NCBI GenBank assembly: GCA_964636125.1 | Contig: CAZWPX010000002.1 | Coordinates: forward strand, 1-64,000 | Reading direction: 5' to 3' | From: CAJINA01 sp964636125 | GTDB taxonomy: Bacteria > Desulfobacterota > Desulfobacteria > Desulfobacterales > CAJINA01 | Length of the DNA stretch: 64,000 nucleotides | In this document: one piece after another, positions 43,021 through 50,471 of the stretch | Position numbering within the stretch: position 1 is the stretch's first letter | How the letters are laid out: each line of letters starts with the position of its first letter | The notes under the pieces: generated by a model | The model's database searches: none | Told to the model about the DNA's origin: nothing | The model's input: only the letters and a program-made list of their open reading frames with translations | Translations under genes and position numbers: made by a program

Positions 43021-43164
43021 TTATGCCCGGCTGGACTTGCGCCGCAACAAACCGCTGCGCCTGTCCTGGGCCACACGTCGGTCCGGGGCCATTATTGTGG
43101 TAAGCTTTACCCTGCGATCTTTCCCACAACGCCTTTCGCGGCCGGTTCTTCTCTCAAGTCTCAT
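43021..43164 (-). CDS. Small Arg-rich protein with repeated ERR/DRR motifs
   Basis: A 47-aa protein. Motifs RLERRTGRERR, GKDRR, APDRR and AQDRR alternate acidic residues with Arg pairs, a pattern also found in small proteins of other Desulfobacterota (from general recollection). The ATG at 43164 is chosen for its GAGGG ribosome-binding site 6 nt upstream; a longer frame from 43209 lacks one. The gene precedes the sensor kinase by 60 nt on the same strand. The strong positive charge suggests nucleic-acid or phosphate binding, unproven. Confidence 0.6.
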   Translation of the reverse strand: MRLERRTGRERRCGKDRRVKLTTIMAPDRRVAQDRRSGLLRRKSSRA

Positions 43165-43227
43165 CTGTTGCCCTCGCCTCTTTGGTCGCTTGCCAACCGA
43201 CTGGTCCAATGCCGGTTAACAGTCGGA

Positions 43228-43257
43228 TTGTTGTGTTTGGAATCTTTTTAATATAAC
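43228..43257 (+). promoter_or_regulatory. Candidate sigma70-type promoter for the acyl-CoA dehydrogenase gene
   Basis: TTGTTG (43228-43233) and TATAAC (43252-43257) are separated by 18 nt and lie 50 nt before the ATG at 43308. The -10 match is good and the -35 match is weak. Confidence 0.35.
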
Positions 43258-43307
43258 ATAAGTCACAGCATCTAAAAACCAAAAATCAGGAAATCTCAGG
43301 AGCTCCC

Positions 43308-44588
43308 ATGTATGATTTTATACTGACACCCGCCGAACAGGCCGTCAAGCAGGCGGCCCGAGATTTTGTAAATACCCGGGTAAGCAGTGACTTTCTAAGA
43401 AAAATGGACCGGGACGAAATCGTATACCCCCGTGAATTTGTGGAAAAGGTAGCTCAAAGTAATTTACAGGGAATCCGTTTCCCGGAAAAATACGGCGGCC
43501 GTAACTTAAGCTGGGTAGCCGACGTGGCCGCCACAGAGGAAATCGGCTGCCTGGGTATGGCGCTGGGCTGTGCTTTTGTCATGCCGTCAATTGTCGGGGA
43601 AGCACTCAACCAGTTCGGCAGTGAGTTGCTGAAAGAAAAATATCTTAAACCCTATCTGGAAGGCAAGCTGGTGGCTGCCGAAGCACTGACTGAACCCAGG
43701 GGCGGGTCCGACTTTTTTGGTGCCACAACCCGGGCCGATCTGGACGGGGACCACTTTATCGTCAACGGGCAGAAGCGCTTTGTGGTGGGAGCCGAAGGCG
43801 CCGATTTCTTCATCGTCTACTGCCGCACCAACTTCGAACCCAACGCCCCCAAATACGGAAAGCTGAGCCTGCTTTTAATTGAAAAGGGCCCCGGGGTTGA
43901 AACCGAATATCTATACGGTCTCATGGGCTGCCGGGGCGGTGGTACCGGGCGCCTGGTCTTCAGGGATGTGAAGGTCCCCAGAGAAAACCTGGTGGGCGAA
44001 CTTCACGGCGGCGCCTTGTGTTTCAACCAGATGATGATCCCCGAAAGACTCACCTCCGCGGCCGGCTGCCTGGGTGTCTGGGGCGCCCTTGACCTGGCCG
44101 TTCGCTATTCCGACAAAAGAAGGGCTTTTGGTAAAAAAATAAGGGGATTTCAAGCTGTGAACACCCTGGTGGCCGACGCCGTCACAGAACTGGATGCCGC
44201 CCGCGCCTTAACCTATATGGCCGCCCGGGCCGTGGATGCCAACTATCCCCAGGCAAGGCGTCTGGTAAGCGAAGCGAAGCGCTTTGCAACGGAAGCTGCC
44301 TGGAAAATTGTCAACAACGCCATGCAGATCATGGGCGGAATCGGGTACACGGATGTGTATCCCATAGAGCGGGCCTTAAGAGACATCCGGCTCTCCATGA
44401 TCTGGACCGGCACCAGCCAGATCATGAACCTCCTGATTCAGCATGAATACTATCAGCAGGTTCTGGATCCAGGCTATAACCGCCGCAAGATGGAAAAAGA
44501 TGCCATGCACCCGGAAGAGAGTGAGCGCTGTTTCACTGATGAAGACATGTGGGCCGTCCACGATTCCCAAACCGGAGATCACACCTGA
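43308..44588 (+). CDS. Acyl-CoA dehydrogenase family protein with non-canonical active-site residues
   Basis: A 426-aa protein with the full ACAD fold: N-terminal helices (FILTPAEQAVKQAARDF), the FAD/substrate loop ALTEPRGGSDFFG, the middle beta domain, and QIMGGIGYTDVYPIERALRD near the C-terminus. Where most family members have YEGT(S/N) with the catalytic Glu, this protein reads IWTGTSQIMN, giving Thr367. The alternative Glu site of isovaleryl-CoA-type enzymes (REAFG) reads RRAFG (Arg272). The base is therefore either elsewhere, as in some alicyclic acyl-CoA dehydrogenases, or absent. CAGGAG precedes the ATG. A C-terminal tail of ~35 residues extends beyond the usual end. It oxidises an acyl-CoA, transferring electrons to ETF, if active. 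Substrate unknown. Confidence 0.9.
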   Translation: MYDFILTPAEQAVKQAARDFVNTRVSSDFLRKMDRDEIVYPREFVEKVAQSNLQGIRFPEKYGGRNLSWVADVAATEEIGCLGMALGCAFVMPSIVGEALNQFGSELLKEKYLKPYLEGKLVAAEALTEPRGGSDFFGATTRADLDGDHFIVNGQKRFVVGAEGADFFIVYCRTNFEPNAPKYGKLSLLLIEKGPGVETEYLYGLMGCRGGGTGRLVFRDVKVPRENLVGELHGGALCFNQMMIPERLTSAAGCLGVWGALDLAVRYSDKRRAFGKKIRGFQAVNTLVADAVTELDAARALTYMAARAVDANYPQARRLVSEAKRFATEAAWKIVNNAMQIMGGIGYTDVYPIERALRDIRLSMIWTGTSQIMNLLIQHEYYQQVLDPGYNRRKMEKDAMHPEESERCFTDEDMWAVHDSQTGDHT

Positions 44589-44643
44589 TCCGCGCTGTCT
44601 TTACACACGCCACCTCGTTTTCTATACTTCCGGAGTAAAAACA

Positions 44644-45003
44644 ATGGCAATTGGTATGCAAAGAATCCTCTGTTCCACAGACCTTTCCGACTACGCCGCT
44701 CCGGCGCTCGCCTGCGGGGCCGAACTGGCCCGGCATTTCGGTGCGCAACTGATCGTTTTTTACACAATCGCCTCGGACGACAACCGCCTTTACGGACCCG
44801 ATGTGCTTGACCGCACAGGCAAACTTGAAGAGCAAGCCGCCCGACCCATGCTAAAATTTCCGCCTGCATGGCACCCTACGAGATTGACTGGAAGTCGGTT
44901 GTGGTCGGCTGTAATTTTCCGAAGACATCATTTCCGCCTCTGGATATGGCGGTGAAACTTGGCGAGATATATCAAAGTACCGGAAATCCATTGATGGTAT
45001 GAC
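44644..45003 (+). pseudogene. Truncated/frameshifted universal stress protein (UspA-like)
   Basis: From the ATG at 44644 the frame reads MQRILCSTDLSDYAAPAL and HFGAQLIVFYTI, the normal first third of a Usp domain. Similarity to the family is lost near residue 75, and the frame ends at 44955 in unrelated sequence. In another frame DWKSVVVGCNFPK runs to a stop at 45003. The ATP-binding GxxG-9x-G(S/T) motif is never reached. An intact Usp would be ~140-160 aa, so this looks decayed. It follows the acyl-CoA dehydrogenase gene closely. Confidence 0.6.
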
Positions 45004-45021
45004 TCAAAGAAACCTTCATAA

Positions 45022-45231
45022 AACCGGAATTGTGCGCAGTATACCGGCAAGAAATTCTGTAAAGGTTCCCCCTACGGGGCCTGGTACTGGCATCAGTTGG
45101 AAGAACACGACAAAATACGAAAAAAAGTCTACTGTCCAGAATGCCTGCGCCTGGCTAAGGACATGCACGCGTGCATGGTTGAAATAGTGGCACACCTCAA
45201 GGCTGAAAAGGCAAAACGCGAAGCATCGTGA
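45022..45231 (+). CDS. Small Cys-pair protein or remnant, translationally coupled to the next gene
   Basis: An open frame of 69 codons after a stop at 45019-45021. It has CAQYTGKKFC, AWYWHQLEEHD, a VYCPEC zinc-ribbon-like pair and a Lys/Glu-rich amphipathic C-terminus. The TGA at 45229-45231 overlaps the GTG start of the membrane protein (GTGA), which argues that this frame was or is translated. No ATG or GTG start is present; only a TTG inside the frame could serve. Upstream frameshifts may have removed the original start. Function unknown. Confidence 0.4.
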   Translation, partial: NRNCAQYTGKKFCKGSPYGAWYWHQLEEHDKIRKKVYCPECLRLAKDMHACMVEIVAHLKAEKAKREAS

Positions 45232-46811
45232 ATACTCTCCTGGCATGGATGGCAATTGTTGAAGTTTTAGCGCTGACGTTGGCCCTTTTCGCGGTTTTCA
45301 GGCACTGGGAGAATACGCTGGCGGAAGCCGCTGCTTACGCAATTGTCACCGCCATGATGATTTTCTCCTTCCTGTTTCAATCTGGTTTTATGCCGGGGTT
45401 AAAATACCCGGCCCTGGTAGCCGAGGGCATGGTCATTGCGAGTGGCGTCCGGACAATCATCCGGCGACGCGGAGACCTGGCCGACGATTTCGGACAGTTT
45501 TGGGTTTTTTTCAGATCCCATCGTATAGCCTGTACAGTTGTGCTCGTTGTGCTGTGTTACCTGGCTGCTCAGGCAATCGGCGTATCACCCGCCGCGTATC
45601 ACTGGAATCGCTTGACGCCAGTTCTCTATTGCCAGTTGAATCACGGCTTTCCGCTGGGCGCGCCGACCGCCGAACGGCTGCTGCCGCTTTTTCCATTGAA
45701 TGCCGGCATCCTTACCCAGCTTGTGCTCAGGTTCAACACGGATATGGGCATTGGCCTTTTTGGTCTCATGGCCTATCTTTCAATCGGGTTCTCTACCTAT
45801 GCCCTCTCACGCCGCTATGCCTGGCCACCCACGGCGTTTACGGCCGTTATGATCGTGCTGAGTATGCCCAGGTTCATTTTCCAGGCAACCTCACCCGGTG
45901 GTGAAATTATCCCGGCCGCCAGCGCGCTCTTTTGTGTGCTGGCCCTGTACAGGCTAATCGAAGCACCTAATATCCGGGACCTTTTCGTACTGGCTGCGGG
46001 TATCTTTTTTACCCAGACCGAGGATGCGACCTGCCTGGTGCTGCCTTCAATATTCACTGTCCTGGCCGGTATTATGCTTTTCAGAAGACACGGTGCCCGG
46101 GTGTGGTGGCAAATCATCCAAGCGGATAAACTGACAGCGGTCCTAATGGTTGTCCCCGCAATGGTATTTTCACAGGCATGGCTTTTCGCCCACAACATTT
46201 TCAAAGGGAAAAGCTGGGTGGGCGCCCCGGATTTCGCCCTGTTTGCCTACAATCAAGACGGCATCCAGGGTGCTTTTGCGAACCTTTTTCGTTATCTTTT
46301 CCAGAGCATGGACCCCACCCTGCCGGTCGACAGTCTCTGGCATTTTTTCAGCGGCAGCCCTTTTACACAAAAGTTACTGCAACTCTATGCGGCTGTCATT
46401 ACACCACTGTTTGGGGACCTGGGGACCAATGCACCCTTTACCCTTTCGGCCATCCCCGACGAAATGTTTGCCTGGTTTGGTCCGGCCGGCTTCCTGCTGG
46501 TACTGCCGGCCGTGGGCTATGCCCTGATTCGGGGCCCCCGGCGACTCAAGGCCACCGCCATCGCCTTTGTAATCTACCTGTACACGCTCTGCCTGATCGT
46601 GGCCTGGAGCCCGGCGAATGTCAGATATTTTACTGTATTCTTTGCCTGCACCGGCTTTTTTACGGCCTTTTTCCTGCCGCCCTGGCGCCTGCTGACAACC
46701 CTTGGCAAAAATGTCATTCAAATGGCTGCCATCCTGCTGCTGATCTATGCGGTGACGGTTAATTCCCACCGACCACCGATCGGCCTCCAGGAGGTATTGC
46801 TGGGGTTTTGA
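45228..46811 (+). CDS. Polytopic membrane protein, GT-C glycosyltransferase-like
   Basis: A 527-aa protein with at least ten hydrophobic helices (AIVEVLALTLALFAVF, ACTVVLVVLCYLAAQAIGV, LFVLAAGIFFTQ, ATAIAFVIYLYTLCLIVAW). A long extracytoplasmic loop follows helix 4-5 (YHWNRLTPVLYCQLNHG) and another lies near residues 340-390 (NLFRYLFQSMDPTLPVD). The layout resembles PMT/GT39-type mannosyl or arabinosyl transferases, but I do not see a clear DD/DE motif in the first loop. The start is GTG at 45228, overlapping the preceding small frame by 4 nt. Function uncertain; cell-surface glycosylation is a guess. Confidence 0.7.
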   Translation: MNTLLAWMAIVEVLALTLALFAVFRHWENTLAEAAAYAIVTAMMIFSFLFQSGFMPGLKYPALVAEGMVIASGVRTIIRRRGDLADDFGQFWVFFRSHRIACTVVLVVLCYLAAQAIGVSPAAYHWNRLTPVLYCQLNHGFPLGAPTAERLLPLFPLNAGILTQLVLRFNTDMGIGLFGLMAYLSIGFSTYALSRRYAWPPTAFTAVMIVLSMPRFIFQATSPGGEIIPAASALFCVLALYRLIEAPNIRDLFVLAAGIFFTQTEDATCLVLPSIFTVLAGIMLFRRHGARVWWQIIQADKLTAVLMVVPAMVFSQAWLFAHNIFKGKSWVGAPDFALFAYNQDGIQGAFANLFRYLFQSMDPTLPVDSLWHFFSGSPFTQKLLQLYAAVITPLFGDLGTNAPFTLSAIPDEMFAWFGPAGFLLVLPAVGYALIRGPRRLKATAIAFVIYLYTLCLIVAWSPANVRYFTVFFACTGFFTAFFLPPWRLLTTLGKNVIQMAAILLLIYAVTVNSHRPPIGLQEVLLGF

Positions 46812-46814
46812 ATT

Positions 46815-46849
46815 GCTGGAACCATCATAGAAGATGTCCGGGTTCCAGC
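46815..46849 (+). terminator. Candidate terminator hairpin after the membrane protein gene
   Basis: gctggaacc (46815-46823) pairs perfectly with ggttccagc (46841-46849) around a 17-nt loop, 3 nt after the stop codon. Only a short tcttt follows, so it may be rho-assisted or a processing structure. Confidence 0.4.
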
Positions 46850-46922
46850 TCTTTAGGAGAATTAAGAGCAACCTTGTATAAGTTTTGACCTGGACTGTAC
46901 GTTCGGTCTCACAATTTGTGTT

Positions 46923-47579
46923 TCAGGAATCTGACAGCCCCAGAAAGGTAGAACGGATGCGCTTGAGGTGTTTAAGCAGGTGCTCTTTTCTTTCCAGGCC
47001 CACACTTTCCGGGGTATTCGCCTTCAGCAGGTCAGCAAGAGATAAAAGATCTTCCTTGATAGATAGCACTTCAACATTCCACTCGGTGTTGTGCATTTTC
47101 AACAGGTTGAAATACCACAATCGAAACGTCAAAGAATAGAGCCGGTCCGACATCTCCGTCAAAAACGGATTGCCGGCGGCGTCGTAAAAAAGCCGCTTGA
47201 TGCCCATATCAAGTTCTCCCAAAGCCCGGGGGTCCTTGTGGTCGAACTGGCCTTCACATTCGAGAATCAATTCATCCAGCCGGTTGAAATGAATTCGGGT
47301 GAACCGTTCAGCGGCCATGGAACCGATCACCGCCTCCAGTTCCAACCTGGCCTGGAAAACATTGGTGATGGTATTAAGTTCCAGTTCCACGACCTGTATC
47401 CCGGTGCGGGGCAGGATTTTTACGAGGTGCTCCCATTCAAGCCGAAACAAGACGGTTCGCAACGGCGTCCGGCTAACCCCGAACTCCTTGGCCAGCGCCT
47501 GCTCTTTGAGCAGCTGCCCGGGTTCATACGCCAGATAGACGATGCGGTCACGCAGTTTGTGGTATATATCGCGATTCAT
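46923..47579 (-). CDS. GntR family transcriptional regulator (FCD type)
   Basis: A 218-aa protein. The N-terminal winged helix-turn-helix has EPGQLLKEQALAKEFGVSRTPLRTVLFRL and a wing at LPRTGIQVVEL. The C-terminal all-helical FCD domain starts at ITNVFQARLELE and carries the usual Asp/His metal-ligand pattern. Recognition helix SRTPLR is slightly unusual (most have SRTPVREAL). It is divergent from the FAD oxidoreductase gene, and GGTATACC palindromes lie in the shared promoter region. It likely represses that operon and itself, released by an amino-acid-type ligand (inference). Confidence 0.92.
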   Translation of the reverse strand: MNRDIYHKLRDRIVYLAYEPGQLLKEQALAKEFGVSRTPLRTVLFRLEWEHLVKILPRTGIQVVELELNTITNVFQARLELEAVIGSMAAERFTRIHFNRLDELILECEGQFDHKDPRALGELDMGIKRLFYDAAGNPFLTEMSDRLYSLTFRLWYFNLLKMHNTEWNVEVLSIKEDLLSLADLLKANTPESVGLERKEHLLKHLKRIRSTFLGLSDS

Positions 47580-47662
47580 GGAAGGTGATATCGCCTGTTC
47601 GCCTGAGATTGTTAGTGTCCGTCCATGATTGTAAATGCTGGACAGGTACTATCTATATTATT

Positions 47663-47670
47663 GGTATACC
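47663..47670. promoter_or_regulatory. GntR-type operator core GGTATACC, regulator side
   Basis: An 8-bp perfect palindrome about 15 nt downstream of the -10 box of the leftward GntR promoter, so it would lie in its early transcribed region. Same core as at 47774-47781. Confidence 0.6.
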
Positions 47671-47685
47671 TTAATAGTATATTAA

Positions 47686-47714
47686 TCTATATATTCTGAT
47701 TCAATTATTGTCAA
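47686..47714 (-). promoter_or_regulatory. Promoter for the GntR regulator
   Basis: On the minus strand, TTGACA (47714-47709) and TATAGA (47691-47686) are 17 nt apart in an AT-rich region. The GGTATACC core follows shortly downstream. Confidence 0.55.
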
Positions 47715-47754
47715 CTCATTTAAATTATATGTTTTTATGGCTATTAGAAATAAT

Positions 47755-47783
47755 TTGACAATAGTATATTTTTGGTATACCAA
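47755..47783 (+). promoter_or_regulatory. Promoter for the FAD oxidoreductase operon
   Basis: A perfect TTGACA -35 box lies at 47755-47760. The -10 region (15-17 nt on) falls inside the palindrome at 47769-47786, giving TATACC at 47776-47781. Binding of the regulator there would block RNA polymerase directly. Confidence 0.55.
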
Positions 47784-47786
47784 AAA
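47769..47786. promoter_or_regulatory. 18-bp perfect palindrome, operator of the FAD oxidoreductase operon
   Basis: TTTTTGGTATACCAAAAA is an 18-bp perfect palindrome with core TTGGTATACCAA, similar in style to known FCD-subfamily GntR operators. It overlaps the expected -10 box and lies 38 nt before the ATG at 47824. Its centre is 111 bp from that of the second GGTATACC. Confidence 0.7.
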
Positions 47787-47823
47787 AATATCTTAAATTT
47801 TTTTCAACTATTCGGGAGCAATC

Positions 47824-49104
47824 ATGGCAAGTAATAATCGGACACACGGCCTCTGGGCGGATACGGCTATCGCCAAACCGCAATTGACATCCATCCAGGG
47901 TGACCTGCGAACAGACGTGGCCATCATCGGCGGTGGCTACACCGGCCTTTCAGCAGCGCTCCACCTTTCCAAAGCAGGCAGGAAGTGTGTTGTGCTTGAA
48001 GCCGAAGATATCGGGTACGGGGGCGCCGGCCGCAATGTCGGCCTTGTCAATGCAGGCCTGTGGCTGATGCCCGAGGAACTGCTGAAACTGGCCGGCCCGG
48101 AATACGGTGAGAAGCTCCTGGATGTCCTCGGCGATTCCCCTGACCTTGTGTATCAACTAATTGAAGAGCACCAGATTGAATGTGAAGCACTGCGCAACGG
48201 GACCCTGCACTGTGCCGACTCGAAGGCCGGATATAAAGCCCTGCAGCAGCGGGAAGCCCAGTGGCAGCAACGCGGCGCCCCAGTGCGGCTCCTTGAGCAG
48301 GATAAGGCCGCCGCCCGGACCGGCAGCCACGCTTTCCTGGGGGCTTTGCTGGATGAGCGGGCCGGTACGATCCAACCCTTGTCGTATGCCTACGGGCTTG
48401 CAAATGCCGCCCTGAAAACCGGGGCGCAGCTGTTCAACCACTGCCCGGTAACCCAACATGCAAAGACCAGCAACGGCTATAAACTGACCACCCCACAGGG
48501 AACCGTAACGGCAAAAGCCGTCATTGTAGCGGTACATGCTTACCCTGGCTTTGCATTCCAATCGATTAAAAAATCAATGGTCTGGATGAATTTTTTCCAG
48601 TTTGCAACACCCCCCCTTGCAAAAGAGACCTTAAAAACGGTATTACCCGAACACCAAGGCGCCTGGGATACGAACCTGATCCTCTCTTCCTATCGCCTGG
48701 ATGCCGCCGGGCGGCTCATCGTGGGAAGTGTCGGGACGGTCAATGGTTTTGCCCACGGCCTCCATGAAGCCTGGGTTAAAAGAACCATCGCCAAGACTTT
48801 TCCCCAGGTCGGCCTCGTGCCGCTGGAATACGGCTGGCACGGAACGTTTGCCATGAACAGCAACCATATTCCCAGGCTTCACATCCTGGATGACAATATG
48901 GTGATGGTGACCAGTTTTAACGGCCGGGGCATCGGGCCGGGAACCGTCTTCGGAAAACTGCTGGCAGGTTATGTAACCGACGGCAATGCCGCGAAGATAC
49001 CGCTACCGGTCTTAAAACCGAAAACGATGCAGACCCGGCTTTTCTGGGAACTTTTTTATGAAACCGGCGCGCGGTTATATCATTTCATCCAGCGACGAAT
49101 TTAG
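47824..49104 (+). CDS. FAD-dependent oxidoreductase (DAO family)
   Basis: A 426-aa protein. The dinucleotide-binding motif VAIIGGGYTGLSAALHLSKAG starts near residue 31, followed by VVLEAEDIGYGGAGRN, the usual second FAD contact of PuuB/DadA-like oxidases. The C-terminal closing motif is FNGRGIGPGTVFGKLLAGY. No membrane helix. It should oxidise an amine or amino acid. GGGAG precedes the ATG. It is 48 nt upstream of an aminotransferase gene and divergent from a GntR regulator. That neighbourhood points to inducible catabolism of an amino compound; the substrate cannot be named. Confidence 0.92.
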   Translation: MASNNRTHGLWADTAIAKPQLTSIQGDLRTDVAIIGGGYTGLSAALHLSKAGRKCVVLEAEDIGYGGAGRNVGLVNAGLWLMPEELLKLAGPEYGEKLLDVLGDSPDLVYQLIEEHQIECEALRNGTLHCADSKAGYKALQQREAQWQQRGAPVRLLEQDKAAARTGSHAFLGALLDERAGTIQPLSYAYGLANAALKTGAQLFNHCPVTQHAKTSNGYKLTTPQGTVTAKAVIVAVHAYPGFAFQSIKKSMVWMNFFQFATPPLAKETLKTVLPEHQGAWDTNLILSSYRLDAAGRLIVGSVGTVNGFAHGLHEAWVKRTIAKTFPQVGLVPLEYGWHGTFAMNSNHIPRLHILDDNMVMVTSFNGRGIGPGTVFGKLLAGYVTDGNAAKIPLPVLKPKTMQTRLFWELFYETGARLYHFIQRRI

Positions 49105-49152
49105 AAGTCGCTTCATAATCATCTCTAAGATTAACCCATTGATAGGGTGACC

Positions 49153-50460
49153 ATGAAAACACCAATAGATCCAGACATCGTTAAAAAATTCATTGCTGCC
49201 TCAGGTTTGAAATCCGTGGGGTTGGCTTCCATCCGGGAACTGAACCGGCTGGTAGGCAACATCGAAAATGCCAGCGGGGAAAAATTCATCCGCATGGAAA
49301 TGGGCATCCCGGGTTTCGATCCGCCGGCGATCGCCTTGGAAGGTGAAATAGAAGCACTTAAAAAAGGTGTCGGTTCAAAATACCCGCCTTTTGACGGCAT
49401 CCCGGCACTAAAAACCGGCATCACAGCTTTTGTAAAAAACTTTCTCAATGTGGATGTCGCCCAGGACGGCTGCTTACCCACAGTCGGATCCATGCAGGGC
49501 TGCTACCTGGCCATGATGGCTTGCGGTCGACGCCTGAAAGGCAAAGGCAAGATTCTTTTTATTGACCCCGGATTCCCGGTTAATAAAAAGCAGGCTGAGG
49601 TCATCGGGCTTGAATACGAGAGTTTTGATGTCTACGATTTCCGGGGCGATCTATTGGAAGCCAAGCTTGTAGAATACCTCCAAAAAGGTGATATCGCCGC
49701 AGTGTTATATTCCAACCCCAATAACCCGTCCTGGATCTGCTTCACGGAAAAAGAGCTGGAAATTATTGGAAGGCTCTGCACGCGTTATAATGTGGTTGCC
49801 CTGGAAGACCTGGCCTATTTTGGCATGGATTTCAGAAAGGACTACTCACAGCCGGGCCAACCTCCCTTTATTCCCAGCGTTGCCCGCTACACCGACAACT
49901 ATATTCTCTTGATATCAAGTTCAAAATCATTCAGCCTGGCCGGTCAGCGTATTGGCATGACGGCCATCTCCACGGCTTTGTTCAACTCGTCGGGAGACGG
50001 GTTGAAGCCGTATTTTGGCAGCAATAACTTTGGTTATGCCTACATCTTTGGCGGCATGTACGCCTTGAGTTCCGGGGTGTGCCACAGTTCCCAGTACGGC
50101 CTTGCCCGCCTGCTTGAGGCGGTCAACAGCGGGAAGTATAATTTTGTGGAAGCCGTCAAGGAATACGGTGAACGTGCCCGGGTAATGAAAAAGCTATTCA
50201 CTGACAACGGATTCAAGATTGTCTATGACCTGGATGAAGATGAGCCCCTGGCGGACGGTTTTTATTTCACTGTGGCCTATCCCGGATATAGTGGTGTTGA
50301 ACTTGTGGAGGAACTGCTTTACTACGGCATCAGCGGCATCTCCCTGGCAACCACCGGCAGCCGGAGGCTCGAAGGCATCCGTGCCTGTGTCTCCCTCACC
50401 GGCAAAGAGCGTTTCCCGGAACTTGAGCAGCGGTTGGCACGGTTCAATCGGAACCGTTGA
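49153..50460 (+). CDS. PLP-dependent aminotransferase class I/II
   Basis: A 435-aa fold-type I aminotransferase. It has FDGIPALKTGITAFVKNF, GSMQGCYLAMMACGRR, SNPNNPSWICFTEKEL (NPNNP motif), the Tyr/Asp pair ALEDLAYFGMDF, the PLP-binding Lys in LISSSKSFSLAGQRIGM, and the Arg of ATTGSRRLEGIRAC for the carboxylate. ATG at 49153 is preferred to the GTG at 49147 because AGGG lies 5 nt before it. It is the second gene of the GntR-controlled operon with the FAD oxidoreductase, and convergent with the glutamate synthase gene (11-nt gap). Amino donor unknown. Confidence 0.93.
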   Translation: MKTPIDPDIVKKFIAASGLKSVGLASIRELNRLVGNIENASGEKFIRMEMGIPGFDPPAIALEGEIEALKKGVGSKYPPFDGIPALKTGITAFVKNFLNVDVAQDGCLPTVGSMQGCYLAMMACGRRLKGKGKILFIDPGFPVNKKQAEVIGLEYESFDVYDFRGDLLEAKLVEYLQKGDIAAVLYSNPNNPSWICFTEKELEIIGRLCTRYNVVALEDLAYFGMDFRKDYSQPGQPPFIPSVARYTDNYILLISSSKSFSLAGQRIGMTAISTALFNSSGDGLKPYFGSNNFGYAYIFGGMYALSSGVCHSSQYGLARLLEAVNSGKYNFVEAVKEYGERARVMKKLFTDNGFKIVYDLDEDEPLADGFYFTVAYPGYSGVELVEELLYYGISGISLATTGSRRLEGIRACVSLTGKERFPELEQRLARFNRNR

Positions 50461-50471
50461 GGCCGGTGGTG

